Shown here: in pieces, positions 29,190 through 38,806 of the stretch
How positions within the stretch are numbered: position 1 is the first letter of the stretch
Layout: every line of letters begins with the position of its first letter
DNA from: Solibacillus isronensis
GTDB lineage: Bacteria > Bacillota > Bacilli > Bacillales_A > Planococcaceae
Reading direction: 5' to 3'
Assembly: GCF_023715405.1 (NCBI RefSeq)
Contig: NZ_JAMBOC010000001.1
Coordinates: forward strand, 868,001-932,000
DNA length: 64,000 nt
Notes under the pieces: generated by a model
The model's input: the letters and a program-made list of their open reading frames with translations, nothing else
What the model was told of the DNA's origin: nothing
Database searches by the model: none
Made by a program: the position numbers and the translations under genes

Positions 29190-30983
29190 ATGAAAAAAAC
29201 AACAAAATATATGGCACTCTTTACAATTCCAGCTATCATCGTTACCGCACCTGCTTTCATAGATGCTGCATATGACTGGCAAGTCGAAAATACGGAAAAT
29301 CTAATTGATCAGATTAATCCATATAACACTACATACGATTATTATTTAAATGAGGCAAAAAATGCTTATTATTTATTATCGAATTATCAGCAAAACCAAG
29401 TCCGCAATTCGACAACACTTTTCTATTTTTTAGGAAGTAATCATGATCATCAATATGTGCTGACGATGTTTTCAAATAAAATCGCTGCCATCTCTGCACG
29501 AAACAGTACATTCTTGCGCGATATAGAGGAAACAAATCGGTATTACCATTCATTGACGACTACTCAACAAGCGATAATCCCAAATTATTTATACTTACAG
29601 CTTCAAAATTATATGGAAAACATGACAAAAATGAAAGCAGTACAACTTAAACTTGAACAATTATCTCTACAGGACAGCAGTTATGTTTACAATTATGAAA
29701 CTACCATGCAGGAGTATCAATTACTGCCTTATGATTTTCGAACGTTGTTAACACCACTTATGAATGAGAAAAAGCGAGAGTATGAGACTTTTTTTTCACC
29801 AACAAACAATCGTACAATCGCACAGCAAGTAATAAATGAAATTTCCAAATTATCGACAAGCTCTTCACAGGAACAAGTAGCATCCGTACGTGTAAGGTAC
29901 AACGGGTTAACTACTTTACAGCAAACCTTTGTTTCCAATTACCATGACTTACTGTATATAGAAGAAGTACAACGCAATACGTCTTTTGGTTGGGACCCTT
30001 ATCATGAGGATGAAAAGGACAAGCAAAGCGAGTATTCGACAAACATAGAAGTTACAAAAAAAGATCAAATGTACACGGTAGTAATGCCTGTTTCCCAAAT
30101 GAAACGTTATACAAACACAAAAATAATTGTTTCAGATACTATTACACTCTCAATCCCGAAAGACGCGGTGCAAAAAACAAATAATGATGATGTTTTGACA
30201 ATGACAATTGAAGAAATGAATGAAGAATCCATACTGTTTACCGCAAATATGTATGATGAAAGCTTCGAATTTTCTTCCTATATTGACATAGAGGTAAAAG
30301 GCTTGCCTTCATCAGCAACAATTGTGCGATTGCATGAAGGTGGGGAGTATATAGCAACGCCATACAGAAAACTAGCAAATAAATTTATGATAAAAACGAA
30401 AACATCCGCACAGTTTACAGCTTTAAATAGTCGAGTGCAATTTTTTGATATTCATACAGATGGACATCGATATGAAATTGAGCAGTTGGCAAAACGTAAA
30501 ATTGTATCAGGAGTAGATGGCAGCTATTACAAACCGAATGCCAAAGTAACATTAGCACAATACGCTGCTATGATTGCTCGTTCGATGAATATTACGACAA
30601 ATGAAAGCTCTACATATCAAGATGTACATGGGAAGTGGTATGAAAGCTCAATAGTAGCGCTGTTGGAAGCGGGAATACTAGAGCAACCAAATTCAAATTA
30701 CTTTAATGCTGAAAAAGTTGTCACACGAAAAGAAGCGGCTGTTTTATCGGTACGATTGCTTCAATATGCAGGGATTCAATTTTCAGACCCAGTTTTAAAT
30801 AAAATTCCATTTACTGATTTTAAACAGCTTTCAACATCTGATCGTTATTTTGTTGCAGCCGCATATGAATTGGGCATTTTTGGTGGTAAGGAGAATGGCC
30901 AATTTGATCCGAATGGAAAACTGACGCGTTCTCAAATGGCAAAAGTATTGTACAAAACATTGCAGATCGCAAAGATGATTTAA
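29190..30983 (+). CDS. S-layer-homology (SLH) domain surface protein
   Basis: A 597-residue secreted protein with a signal peptide ending near AFIDA (about residue 26). A helical, Asn/Tyr/Thr-rich middle (30-270) is followed by a beta-rich part (280-400). Three SLH repeats fill the C-terminus: IHTDGHRYEIEQLAKRKIVS, YQDVHGKWYESSIVALLEAG and FTDFKQLSTSDRYFVAAAYE, each followed by an LTRSQMAKVL-like helix. SLH domains bind pyruvylated cell-wall polymer, so the protein is surface-anchored. The function of the unique part is unknown. AGAAAGG precedes the ATG. Confidence 0.88.
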   Translation: MKKTTKYMALFTIPAIIVTAPAFIDAAYDWQVENTENLIDQINPYNTTYDYYLNEAKNAYYLLSNYQQNQVRNSTTLFYFLGSNHDHQYVLTMFSNKIAAISARNSTFLRDIEETNRYYHSLTTTQQAIIPNYLYLQLQNYMENMTKMKAVQLKLEQLSLQDSSYVYNYETTMQEYQLLPYDFRTLLTPLMNEKKREYETFFSPTNNRTIAQQVINEISKLSTSSSQEQVASVRVRYNGLTTLQQTFVSNYHDLLYIEEVQRNTSFGWDPYHEDEKDKQSEYSTNIEVTKKDQMYTVVMPVSQMKRYTNTKIIVSDTITLSIPKDAVQKTNNDDVLTMTIEEMNEESILFTANMYDESFEFSSYIDIEVKGLPSSATIVRLHEGGEYIATPYRKLANKFMIKTKTSAQFTALNSRVQFFDIHTDGHRYEIEQLAKRKIVSGVDGSYYKPNAKVTLAQYAAMIARSMNITTNESSTYQDVHGKWYESSIVALLEAGILEQPNSNYFNAEKVVTRKEAAVLSVRLLQYAGIQFSDPVLNKIPFTDFKQLSTSDRYFVAAAYELGIFGGKENGQFDPNGKLTRSQMAKVLYKTLQIAKMI

Positions 30984-31030
30984 ATGTGTCAAATTAAGAG
31001 TTAAAAAATGAAATGGGTAGGATCTAAGCC

Positions 31031-31070
31031 AAAAAGACCGTTTTTCTCTGGGAGATAAACGGCCTTTTTA
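31031..31070 (+). terminator. Terminator of the SLH gene
   Basis: An imperfect stem (GACCGTTT with AAACGGCC) with an A-rich left flank and CTTTTTA on the right. Confidence 0.65.
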
Positions 31071-31112
31071 GGTATTTATAAATTTCAGCTTCTGACCCAA
31101 CCCTATATATTA

Positions 31113-31586
31113 TTACTGTGCTACACGACGGTATTCTTTTACTGTACCATCAGCAAATTTAATTTCTATTTCCACTTCCAAAAAGCTGTCGGGTTGTTCG
31201 AATTTTTGAAGTACTTCATCAATTACTTCATCATCTGGTGTATCCTTATCGAATGTAAATCCTTCGAAAATTGGGACCAATTTGTTCGTTGCTTCATTAC
31301 CTTCTAATTTTGTTTTGTTAACTTCATCTTCAATTTGTGCTTCTGCTCGGGATGCTTCATTTTCATAACTCACTTCATAACTCTTATCATCCGCATACTG
31401 GATATCCAAATCAAAGTGAGTAAAGTTAAATGGGGCATCAGAAGTTTCGGTTACAGTACTTGTCTGATTCATTGTATTTTGTTCTGTCGGCGCATTTTCA
31501 GGCAAATTTGTTGCTTCTTCGCTGTCACCACAGCCTACTAACAATGCAGTTGTACTCAATGCGCAAATTAATGCAAATTTTTTCAT
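31113..31586 (-). CDS. YusW-like lipoprotein
   Basis: A 157-residue lipoprotein: signal peptide with lipobox LLVGC (Cys19), a Thr/Asn-rich linker, and a compact domain from residue 53. FTHFDLDIQYADDKSYEVSY and the C-terminal EVEIEIKFADGTVKEYRR resemble the YusW-like family of Bacillus. Its function is not known; it should sit on the outer face of the membrane. GAAAGGTGG lies before the ATG. Monocistronic. Confidence 0.75.
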   Translation of the reverse strand: MKKFALICALSTTALLVGCGDSEEATNLPENAPTEQNTMNQTSTVTETSDAPFNFTHFDLDIQYADDKSYEVSYENEASRAEAQIEDEVNKTKLEGNEATNKLVPIFEGFTFDKDTPDDEVIDEVLQKFEQPDSFLEVEIEIKFADGTVKEYRRVAQ

Positions 31587-31907
31587 TAATTGAAACCACC
31601 TTTCTTGTAACTACTGTTAAAATACCCGATAAAATAAAAATTAATCAACTTAATAATATTTTGAAAAATATAGTTATTTTTGTTTATGTCATATTGTCTA
31701 TAGCGAATCATTAGCTGAAAATAAAATAGGTACTTCAATAAATAATTGAATGCCAAAATATTCTATATTTAAATAAATTTATGTTACACTTATCACGTGA
31801 AATAGATTTTAATGGAAAATGAACTTATACTGAATTTCTCCATTGTCTCTCCAATTTATTTCATAAAACCAATTGGAAATGACTTTCTAATGCAGGAGGA
31901 TGTTTGA

Positions 31908-33260
31908 ATGAAAAAGATGAGTAAAACCGTTTTGGCTACAACATTGGGGACTACATTGATGCTAACATCGATTATGCCTGCCGTTAAAGCTGAGGAAGTA
32001 ACACCTGATATAAGCAGCTGGGCACTCGGTACATTAAATGAAGGTGAGAAATACGGAATTTTCCCGATCGAATGGTACTATGATGGGTTCCGTACAGCGA
32101 TTACAACGGAGCGTTTAGATTCATTAATTGAGCTAACTGCACAAAAAATTGCAAGTTTAAATTTGGATAAAAATGAAGAATTTAAGCCAGTTCCGATAAA
32201 AGGTGGTGGCACACGCGGCGATGTTATTAACCGTCTTTATAATATTGTCGGACAATACAAATTAGATACAGTAGAAGATGCTGTTACATATATGCAGAAA
32301 CATAAAATTTTACAAGGCTCGGAAAAAGGCTTGATGCTCGATCAAAAAGCTACAACACAACATGCAGTTATTTTCGCCGTACGACTAATCCAGGATACAT
32401 TTGAGCAGGCAAATGCCGGCGCGAAAGGTGTTGCATGGATAGTGGAAGATGAAGATACAAAAGTGTATATGCTTGGATCAATTCATGTAGGAACACCGGA
32501 TATGTACCCAATGCATAAAAAATTAACAAAAGCCTTTGATGAGTCGGACGGTCTTTTTGTTGAGGCGAATTTATTAGATCCTACCGGGATGGATTATTAT
32601 ATTGAAAAGGCAATGTTTAATGATGGACGTACGATTAAAGATGTTGTAAGTGAAGAAACGTATGCGAAACTTCAAAAGGTTGCAGCACAGCTAGAAATGC
32701 CAATAGAAGAGCTGGAAATACAAAAGCCATGGCTGCTTTCAAATAATTTTTCGTCGATGATGATGGATGGGGCATTTGGTTTAACAGCAGAAGAAATGGC
32801 GATGCATGGAGTAGATATGCAGTTTTTATTAACAGCTTACTTACAGCAAAAACCTATTTATGAGCTGGAAGGTATCAATGCACAAGTCGATATGTTTGAA
32901 GCATTATCGCCAGAAGCACAGGAAGAATCGTTAGTAGCCGCACTTGACGGTATTTTGGAGCCAACTGAACAGTCTGAAGAAGATGTTCAGTTAATGGCAG
33001 ACTGGTTCACGAATTGGGTCAAAGGTGATGTGGAAAAGTTTGCGGAAAGCTTAACTGAAATGGAAGGGGACACATCTGAGTTCAATCAGATGCTGTTTGG
33101 TAAACGCGATGCAGAAATGGCCGCAAAGCTTGTTGATGTATTGGAAAAACAAAAAGGGACATTCTTTGTCGTTGTTGGCGCAGGTCACTTCTTAGTCGAT
33201 AAAAATATTCGCTATCATTTAGAACAAAGCGGTTATGAAGTAAAACCATTTTATCAATAA
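31908..33260 (+). CDS. Secreted TraB/GumN family protein
   Basis: 450 residues with a signal peptide (cut near VKAEE, about 28). An N-terminal part (30-170) looks like degenerate SLH repeats (SSWALGTLNEGEKYGI, ITTERLDSLIEL). From residue 175 the TraB/GumN (ChaN/Tiki-like) fold follows: VYMLGSIHVGTPDMYPM, FVEANLLDP, AMHGVDMQFLLTA, YELEGINAQVDMF and FFVVVGAGHFLVD. Relatives include metal-dependent proteases of the Tiki type, but activity here is inference. AGGAGG before the ATG is strong. The 320-bp upstream region contains no gene. Confidence 0.85.
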   Translation: MKKMSKTVLATTLGTTLMLTSIMPAVKAEEVTPDISSWALGTLNEGEKYGIFPIEWYYDGFRTAITTERLDSLIELTAQKIASLNLDKNEEFKPVPIKGGGTRGDVINRLYNIVGQYKLDTVEDAVTYMQKHKILQGSEKGLMLDQKATTQHAVIFAVRLIQDTFEQANAGAKGVAWIVEDEDTKVYMLGSIHVGTPDMYPMHKKLTKAFDESDGLFVEANLLDPTGMDYYIEKAMFNDGRTIKDVVSEETYAKLQKVAAQLEMPIEELEIQKPWLLSNNFSSMMMDGAFGLTAEEMAMHGVDMQFLLTAYLQQKPIYELEGINAQVDMFEALSPEAQEESLVAALDGILEPTEQSEEDVQLMADWFTNWVKGDVEKFAESLTEMEGDTSEFNQMLFGKRDAEMAAKLVDVLEKQKGTFFVVVGAGHFLVDKNIRYHLEQSGYEVKPFYQ

Positions 33261-33265
33261 AATTA

Positions 33266-33327
33266 AAAGCGCATGGGGCTGGTTACGAAAGTAGCTGCTC
33301 CATGCGTTTTATTTTTGGGAATTCATA
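33266..33327 (+). terminator. Terminator of the TraB/GumN gene
   Basis: AAAGCGCATGGGGC pairs with GCTCCATGCGTTTT around a loop of about 15 bases, with T-rich sequence after it. Confidence 0.75.
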
Positions 33328-33339
33328 ATAAAACTGTTA

Positions 33340-33678
33340 CTAAGCGTTTAATAACGCTAGCACAGGTCTTCCGGCAACCATGAAAACGATGTAAACCGAA
33401 AGTGCTCCTAAAATAGCATAACTAGGCTTCCATAAGCCCGACAAATAAAAAACAAGTACAGTAAATAACACCATGCCGACAGCACCAAAAATGGCGTTTT
33501 GCTGGACAATATGAAAAGTGTCTTCCGTCATATTTTTCATTTGCAATCGCATATTGAGCAACGTTAAGATCGGAAGCAATGTTATAATACCGGACAAAAA
33601 GTGCAGATTCGATTTGCTTAACCAAGAAGCCAACAGCATAACTGTACCACCAAGAATAAACTGAATGACATAAAACAC
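33340..33678 (-). CDS. Small membrane protein, DUF3147/GlpM-like
   Basis: 112 residues with four hydrophobic helices and very short loops. The FILGGTVMLLASWLS start and GALSVYIVFMVAGRP end resemble the DUF3147 (GlpM-like) family; the family match is moderate. No function is established. The start is GTG, supported by GAGGT nine bases upstream. Monocistronic, convergent with the TraB/GumN gene. Confidence 0.65.
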   Translation of the reverse strand: MFYVIQFILGGTVMLLASWLSKSNLHFLSGIITLLPILTLLNMRLQMKNMTEDTFHIVQQNAIFGAVGMVLFTVLVFYLSGLWKPSYAILGALSVYIVFMVAGRPVLALLNA

Positions 33679-33884
33679 GTTTCGTATACCTCAATTCCAT
33701 TAAAATACAATAACTATAAATCATCGAATTGAATCTATCAATCTCATTTTCGGAAAATAGAATTTATTAATTAAAACGAGATTTACTAGGTAGGTTTTCC
33801 GTTTAGTTTTATAAAAAATTGCATTAATTCTCTCGAGTTGTAAGAATATGTTGAATTTTCTAGTCATAGTAGTGTACCCTTATT

Positions 33885-33903
33885 GAAAATGATTATCATT
33901 ACC
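33885..33903. promoter_or_regulatory. Fur box upstream of the AraC regulator
   Basis: GAAAATGATTATCATTACC is a close match to the 19-bp Fur consensus. It lies 15 bases before the regulator start, so iron should repress this gene. Confidence 0.8.
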
Positions 33904-33917
33904 GTAATGGTAAAGGG

Positions 33918-34727
33918 GTGAGGAGAATTCAAACGAACGATTTAATAAAATATTTTGCCAACACATCGATTCAATATACTGATTTATTTGTAACTAGTTT
34001 AGATCCTAATGTACATGATCACAATCGTAATACAGCCCCATGTTTAAATGGACTCGTTATTACTCTGTCGGGTAGTGCAGATTTTTCACTGAATGGGGAA
34101 GTATACGCTATACATAAAGGGGTAATCCTCCATGCCGGACCTAATATGGCGATTGATATTAAAGTTACAAGTAAGGAACCATGGCATTATACGGTACTGC
34201 ATTATGAAATGTTAAACCGTCCTTTTTCAATGGATATAGGCCATTTTGAAATCGCTACTGGTCATCATCATAAATTGGATTATTTAGTCCATCAATTAAT
34301 CTATTTCGAAAAAATACCGGGCGATATGAACCGGCTGAAATGTAAGTCTCTGTTTTTGCAGTTGGTGGAATTTATTGTTATTTGCGCAAAAATGCAAACT
34401 TCAAACAATGTAGTGGACCAGGCGATTACATTTATAACCGAACATTATAATTTACCTATAACAATAGCAGAGATCGCGGAGGAGGTAGGGTGTGATCGTC
34501 GAAGATTTGCCTATTTGTTTGATAAGCAAATAGGCATGTCACCAATTCAATTTTTAACGGAGATCCGATTAAAACAATCCCGGGAATTGCTGCGTACCAC
34601 ATCAATTCCGATTAAGGAGATTGCTGAACTAATCGGTTACCAAGATGCATTCTACTTTTGCCGAGTTTTTAAAAAGCAATATCACATGACACCGACAAAT
34701 TTCCGTAAGCAATATTTAACTGTTTAA
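33918..34727 (+). CDS. AraC-family regulator of siderophore uptake
   Basis: 269 residues. The N-terminal part (about 20-160) resembles a cupin-like ligand domain with LNGLVITLSGSADFSLNGEV. The C-terminal AraC helix-turn-helix pair is clear: ITIAEIAEEVGCDRRRFAYL and PIKEIAELIGYQDAFYFCRV followed by FKKQYHMTPTNFRK. With the Fur boxes and the transport genes next door it is likely an activator that responds to ferric siderophore, as Btr does for feuABC-ybbA in B. subtilis. The start is uncertain: GTG is the only usual codon in the region, but AGGAG lies just after it. Confidence 0.85.
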   Translation: MRRIQTNDLIKYFANTSIQYTDLFVTSLDPNVHDHNRNTAPCLNGLVITLSGSADFSLNGEVYAIHKGVILHAGPNMAIDIKVTSKEPWHYTVLHYEMLNRPFSMDIGHFEIATGHHHKLDYLVHQLIYFEKIPGDMNRLKCKSLFLQLVEFIVICAKMQTSNNVVDQAITFITEHYNLPITIAEIAEEVGCDRRRFAYLFDKQIGMSPIQFLTEIRLKQSRELLRTTSIPIKEIAELIGYQDAFYFCRVFKKQYHMTPTNFRKQYLTV

Positions 34728-34778
34728 GCAAAAATCCATGCAATTTGTAAAAAACTCTATGTACGTAAAAACAACCGT

Positions 34779-34806
34779 TTGATATTATCGACATTGTAAA
34801 TAAGAT
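34779..34806 (+). promoter_or_regulatory. Promoter of the siderophore uptake operon
   Basis: TTGATA and TAAGAT are 16 bases apart, and the Fur box starts at the base after the -10 element. Confidence 0.6.
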
Positions 34807-34825
34807 GATAATGATAATCATTATC
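34807..34825. promoter_or_regulatory. Fur box of the siderophore uptake operon
   Basis: GATAATGATAATCATTATC is a perfect palindrome except at the central base and matches the Fur consensus. Confidence 0.9.
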
Positions 34826-34843
34826 GGTTAAGCGGGAGGAAAA

Positions 34844-35845
34844 ATGATGAAAAAATATCGTACATTAATCAGTGCAGGGGCAATTGCATTAATGCTTGCT
34901 GCATGCAATGCGGATAAAGAGGTGGATTCGTCATCTGCAGCTGAATCAGAAAATAAGACAGCACAAGTTTCAAATGAAGAAAAACCTGTTGTAGATGAAG
35001 CAACAGAACAAAAAATATTTTATTTAGGAAGCGACTACAAAGTATCTGATAATGTGGAAACAATTATTACAGCAAGTCTGGAAGCGATGGAAGATGCTGC
35101 AGTACTCGGTGTAAAGCCTGCAGGTGTTATTTCTACTGATGGCACGTCAATTCCTAAATACTTGGAGGCGGATTTGGCAGGAGCAACTGTTGTCGGGTCC
35201 AAAAAAGAACCGAGTACAGAGGCCATGCTTTCTTTAAACCCTGATGTAATTATAGGAACGAGCAAATGGGATGAAGCACAAATGTCGAATTACAACAAAA
35301 TAGCAACGACATTCCCTTATTCTCATATTTCTACAAACTGGAAAGAAAATTTATTATTATTTGGCCAATTAGCCGGCAAAGAATCAGAAGCACAGAAAGC
35401 ACTGGATGACTATGATAAGCAATTAGCCAGTACGAAAGAATCGATTTCCAACAGTGAGCTGAAAAATAAAAAGGTTGTTATCATCCGTGTACGTGGCAGT
35501 TTGTCGGTCTATCCAGCAGGAGTATATTTAAACCCTTCTATTTATGAAGATTTTGGCTTTTCAGTGCCGGAAGAATTGAATTCAATTGAAGCACAAACAA
35601 CGATTACATATGAAACATTGGCAGAGTGGAACCCGGATATGATTTTCCTTCAATTTGCTGATGATGAAAATAAGGATACTCCTGAGTTATTACAAGAGAT
35701 TTTAGATAATCCCATATTTAACAGTACAACTGCTGCTAAAACAAATAATGTACATGTTAATCTTATAGATGCAATGGCACAGGGAGGAACAGCTTGGTCA
35801 AAAATTAACTTCCTGAAAGCATTTAATGAAAACGTATTTAAATAA
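34844..35845 (+). CDS. Iron-siderophore binding lipoprotein
   Basis: 333 residues: signal peptide and lipobox MLAAC (Cys21), linker, then a FecB/FhuD-type (class III) binding fold. The N-lobe has ADLAGATVVGSKKEPSTEAM and LSLNPDVIIGTSK; a long helix and C-lobe with VIIRVRGSLSVYPAGVYLN and TYETLAEWNPDMIFLQF follow. It would bind a ferric siderophore outside and deliver it to the two permeases. GGGAGG precedes two tandem ATGs. It is Fur-controlled. It resembles FeuA in context. Confidence 0.92.
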   Translation: MMKKYRTLISAGAIALMLAACNADKEVDSSSAAESENKTAQVSNEEKPVVDEATEQKIFYLGSDYKVSDNVETIITASLEAMEDAAVLGVKPAGVISTDGTSIPKYLEADLAGATVVGSKKEPSTEAMLSLNPDVIIGTSKWDEAQMSNYNKIATTFPYSHISTNWKENLLLFGQLAGKESEAQKALDDYDKQLASTKESISNSELKNKKVVIIRVRGSLSVYPAGVYLNPSIYEDFGFSVPEELNSIEAQTTITYETLAEWNPDMIFLQFADDENKDTPELLQEILDNPIFNSTTAAKTNNVHVNLIDAMAQGGTAWSKINFLKAFNENVFK

Positions 35846-35905
35846 TTACGAATTATTCAATAGACAGCTTCAGAGAAGGTAGAACAGACTGTACAATATT
35901 TCTGT

Positions 35906-35947
35906 GAAAGGGCTGTACCGGAAAGGCTTTTCCGGGCAGCCTCTTTC
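35906..35947 (+). terminator. Strong hairpin between binding protein and permeases
   Basis: GAAAG, GGCTG and CCGGAAA pair with TTTCCGG, CAGCC and CTTTC around GGC. There is no T-run, so it likely lowers downstream expression or protects the upstream mRNA rather than fully terminating. Confidence 0.55.
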
Positions 35948-35976
35948 ATTTAACCAATAAAAGGAGGCCTATATTT

Positions 35977-36987
35977 TTGAATTTTTCATACCGGCATTTC
36001 ATTTTATTTTCAACAATAATGCCTGTTCTGATTGTTGTTGTGACAATCATGTCGATTTCGATGGGTACAAAATCAATCTCTCTTGAAACTATTAATGATG
36101 CATTTATCCGTTACGACAAAGAAAATATAGATCACCAAATCATATGGTCTGGTCGGTTACCAAGAGCGCTCGCTGTTTTATGTGTCGGTGCATTTTTAGC
36201 AACAGCAGGTGCAATTATGCAAGGGATTACACGAAATTTTCTTGCGTCTCCATCAATTATGGGCGTAACGGACGGCTCAGCTTTTTTCATTACGATGGCC
36301 TTTGTTTTCTTGCCAGGGATTTCAAGTTTTAATTTAGTCCTCCTTTCTATGCTAGGTTCACTTTTTGGCGGTGCACTTGTATTTGGTTTCGCATCCATAA
36401 TTAAAAACGGGCTATCTCCAGTTCGACTGGCAATTATCGGTACGGTAATCGGTACATTTATAAGCAGCATCGGAACTGCAATTGCGATGTATCATCAAAT
36501 TTCACAAACGATTACAATGTGGTATAACTCGAAAGTACATATGTTAGAAATGGAATTAATCTATTTATGTGTTCCAATTGGAATGATCGGACTAATACTG
36601 GCACTTTCATTGGCGCGCGCTGTGACAATTACAGCACTTGGCGAAGATGTTGCGGTCGGATTGGGGCAGAACACAAGAATAGTAAAGGTATTGAGTATGT
36701 TAGCTGTTGCTATTTTGACGGGTACTGCTGTAGCTCTTGTTGGAAAAATTGCTTTTGTAGGATTAGTCGTACCTCATATTGTAAGAATGCTTGTGGGCGT
36801 CGACTATCGTGTAATCATTCCTTGTTCGGCTGTTATGGGTGCCTTTTTCCTTGCAGGCTGTGACCTCTTAAGCCGGTACATCAATTTTCCATTTGAAACA
36901 CCGATTGGAGTAGTAACGGCATTAATCGGGGTACCGTTTTTCTTATATTTAATACGACGTAAAGGCGGGGAAAAATATGCCGCTTAA
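35977..36987 (+). CDS. Ferric-siderophore ABC permease 1 (FecCD family)
   Basis: 336 residues with about nine or ten membrane helices. Family marks are WSGRLPRALAVLCVGAFLAT, GAIMQGITRNFLASPSIMGV and the C-terminal GKIAFVGLVVPHIVRMLVGV. Start is TTG with AAAGGAGG nine bases upstream. It overlaps the second permease by 11 bases, which suits a heterodimeric channel. Confidence 0.93.
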   Translation: MNFSYRHFILFSTIMPVLIVVVTIMSISMGTKSISLETINDAFIRYDKENIDHQIIWSGRLPRALAVLCVGAFLATAGAIMQGITRNFLASPSIMGVTDGSAFFITMAFVFLPGISSFNLVLLSMLGSLFGGALVFGFASIIKNGLSPVRLAIIGTVIGTFISSIGTAIAMYHQISQTITMWYNSKVHMLEMELIYLCVPIGMIGLILALSLARAVTITALGEDVAVGLGQNTRIVKVLSMLAVAILTGTAVALVGKIAFVGLVVPHIVRMLVGVDYRVIIPCSAVMGAFFLAGCDLLSRYINFPFETPIGVVTALIGVPFFLYLIRRKGGEKYAA

Positions 36988-38005
36988 TAAAACAAAATGG
37001 CTGTTTATAATGGGCACACTGTTTTTTACGCTTTTATTTGCAATGTATATCCATTTAACAAGTGGCGTGTTCACGATGACGACACCTGAAGTATTTAAAA
37101 CTTTACTGAGGATTGATTCAACAGAACAATTTGATTTAGTCATTTTTGATTTTAGGCTGCCTAGAATCATTACGGCTGCACTTGTAGGTATGGGCCTTGC
37201 GATGGCTGGCGTTGTACTTCAGGGAATTACAAAAAATGCGCTTGCTGATCCGGGAATTATCGGAATTAACGCCGGTGCTGGCTGTGCAATTGTTATTTTC
37301 ATGTTTTTCTTCAATATGGAACTTATTAATGTGGAAATAAACAGCCTTGTAAAAATATTAATAGTTCCGATTTTTGGTTTTGTAGGAGGAGCAATAGCTG
37401 CAGCAATAATATTGGTCATTTCATATAAACATGGACGAATGGATATGCAAAGGCTGATTTTAACAGGGATTGCCATAAACACCGGCTTTAGTGCAGTTAC
37501 TTTATTCTGGTCACTGAAAATGGATGAAGGGGATTATCAGGCCGCTGCTATTTGGATGAATGGCTCGATCTATAATTCCAACTGGTATTTTGTCAATGCA
37601 ATGCTCCCATGGCTGATTATTTTAGGTGTTTATATTTACCGGAAAACCTATTTGCTCGACTATTTTCAATTGGAGGAAGAGACGGTAACTAGTCTTGGAA
37701 TTAGTATTGAGAAAGAAAAAATTAAACTAATGCTTGCAAGTGTCGGACTTGTCAGTGCCTGTGTTTCAGTTTCGGGAAGCATAGGGTTCATTGGTTTAAT
37801 GGCACCGCATATCGCAAGACAGCTAGTCGGAATTCATCATCGCTATATGATGCCGGTAAGTCTTTTTATAGGGGCTGTATTGCTTGTGTTTTCAGACTAT
37901 GTAGCAAAAACGGTCTTTTCACCTGTAGAGCTCTCGGTTGGGATAGTCGTATCACTTGTCGGGATTCCGTATTTTCTGTATTTACTTGTAAAATCGAAAG
38001 GGTGA
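36977..38005 (+). CDS. Ferric-siderophore ABC permease 2 (FecCD family)
   Basis: 342 residues, FecCD-type permease. It has FRLPRIITAALVGMGLAMAG, VLQGITKNALADPGIIGINA and SGSIGFIGLMAPHIARQLVG. GGCGGGG lies before the ATG within the end of the first permease gene. Both permeases probably pair in the membrane and contact the ATPase encoded next. Confidence 0.93.
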   Translation: MPLNKTKWLFIMGTLFFTLLFAMYIHLTSGVFTMTTPEVFKTLLRIDSTEQFDLVIFDFRLPRIITAALVGMGLAMAGVVLQGITKNALADPGIIGINAGAGCAIVIFMFFFNMELINVEINSLVKILIVPIFGFVGGAIAAAIILVISYKHGRMDMQRLILTGIAINTGFSAVTLFWSLKMDEGDYQAAAIWMNGSIYNSNWYFVNAMLPWLIILGVYIYRKTYLLDYFQLEEETVTSLGISIEKEKIKLMLASVGLVSACVSVSGSIGFIGLMAPHIARQLVGIHHRYMMPVSLFIGAVLLVFSDYVAKTVFSPVELSVGIVVSLVGIPYFLYLLVKSKG

Positions 38006-38011
38006 GATATA

Positions 38012-38797
38012 TTGTATGCATTTGAAGTTGAAAGTTTAACGACAGGTTATGAGAATTCAAGAATTATCGAAAATTTAAATGTGAGCATTCAAACAGGTAA
38101 GATTACGACGATTATCGGACCAAATGGCTGCGGTAAATCTACTTTATTAAAAACAATCGGCCGTATATTAAAAAAGGAATGTGGCGAAATTTTTCTGCAG
38201 GATGAAAACATGAATAAGATGTCTACTAAGGAAATCGCAAAAAAGCTGGCATTACTCGTACAGTCTCCGGCAGCACCAGGACAGTTGAAAGTACATGAGC
38301 TTATTTCGTATGGACGCTATCCTCACCGGAAAAATGTTGGACGACTTACGAAAGAAGACAACGAAAAAATCAATTGGGCGATGGAGGTCACAAATACTTT
38401 GGAATTCCAAAATCGGGAAATCGCAGCACTTTCAGGTGGGCAACGGCAGCGTGTGTGGCTGGCGATGGCTTTGGCGCAAGAGACCGATATTTTATTGTTG
38501 GACGAACCGACGACATACTTGGATATGGCACATCAACTGGAAGTGCTTGAAATAGTTCAGCAACTCAATAGAACGTTTGGCTGTACGATAATTATGGTGC
38601 TCCATGATTTGAATCATGCTGCAAGATTTTCAGATGAACTGATCGCGATGAAAAAGGGGGAAGTGCTTCATACAGGCACACCCGTACAAATAATGAAAGC
38701 CGACATATTAAAAAATGTATTCCAGATTGATGCTAAGATTATGGTTGATCATGAACATCAGGTACCCGTCTGTTTTTCATATAATTTAATGAAATAG
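38012..38797 (+). CDS. Ferric-siderophore ABC transporter ATPase
   Basis: 261 residues of the FepC/FhuC type. Walker A is GPNGCGKSTLLK (about 36-47), Q-loop LLVQSP, signature LSGGQRQRVWLAMALAQ, Walker B ILLLDEPTTYLDMAHQ and the switch histidine in VLHDLNHAARF. Start TTG follows GGTGAG by five bases. Having its own ATPase differs from B. subtilis feuABC, which borrows YusV. Confidence 0.94.
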   Translation: MYAFEVESLTTGYENSRIIENLNVSIQTGKITTIIGPNGCGKSTLLKTIGRILKKECGEIFLQDENMNKMSTKEIAKKLALLVQSPAAPGQLKVHELISYGRYPHRKNVGRLTKEDNEKINWAMEVTNTLEFQNREIAALSGGQRQRVWLAMALAQETDILLLDEPTTYLDMAHQLEVLEIVQQLNRTFGCTIIMVLHDLNHAARFSDELIAMKKGEVLHTGTPVQIMKADILKNVFQIDAKIMVDHEHQVPVCFSYNLMK

Positions 38798-38806
38798 GTG
38801 AAGTTA

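Noticed and set aside
35906..35947. Full terminator splitting the siderophore operon
   Set aside because: No T-run follows and the next gene has no promoter of its own that I can see; treated as an mRNA hairpin.
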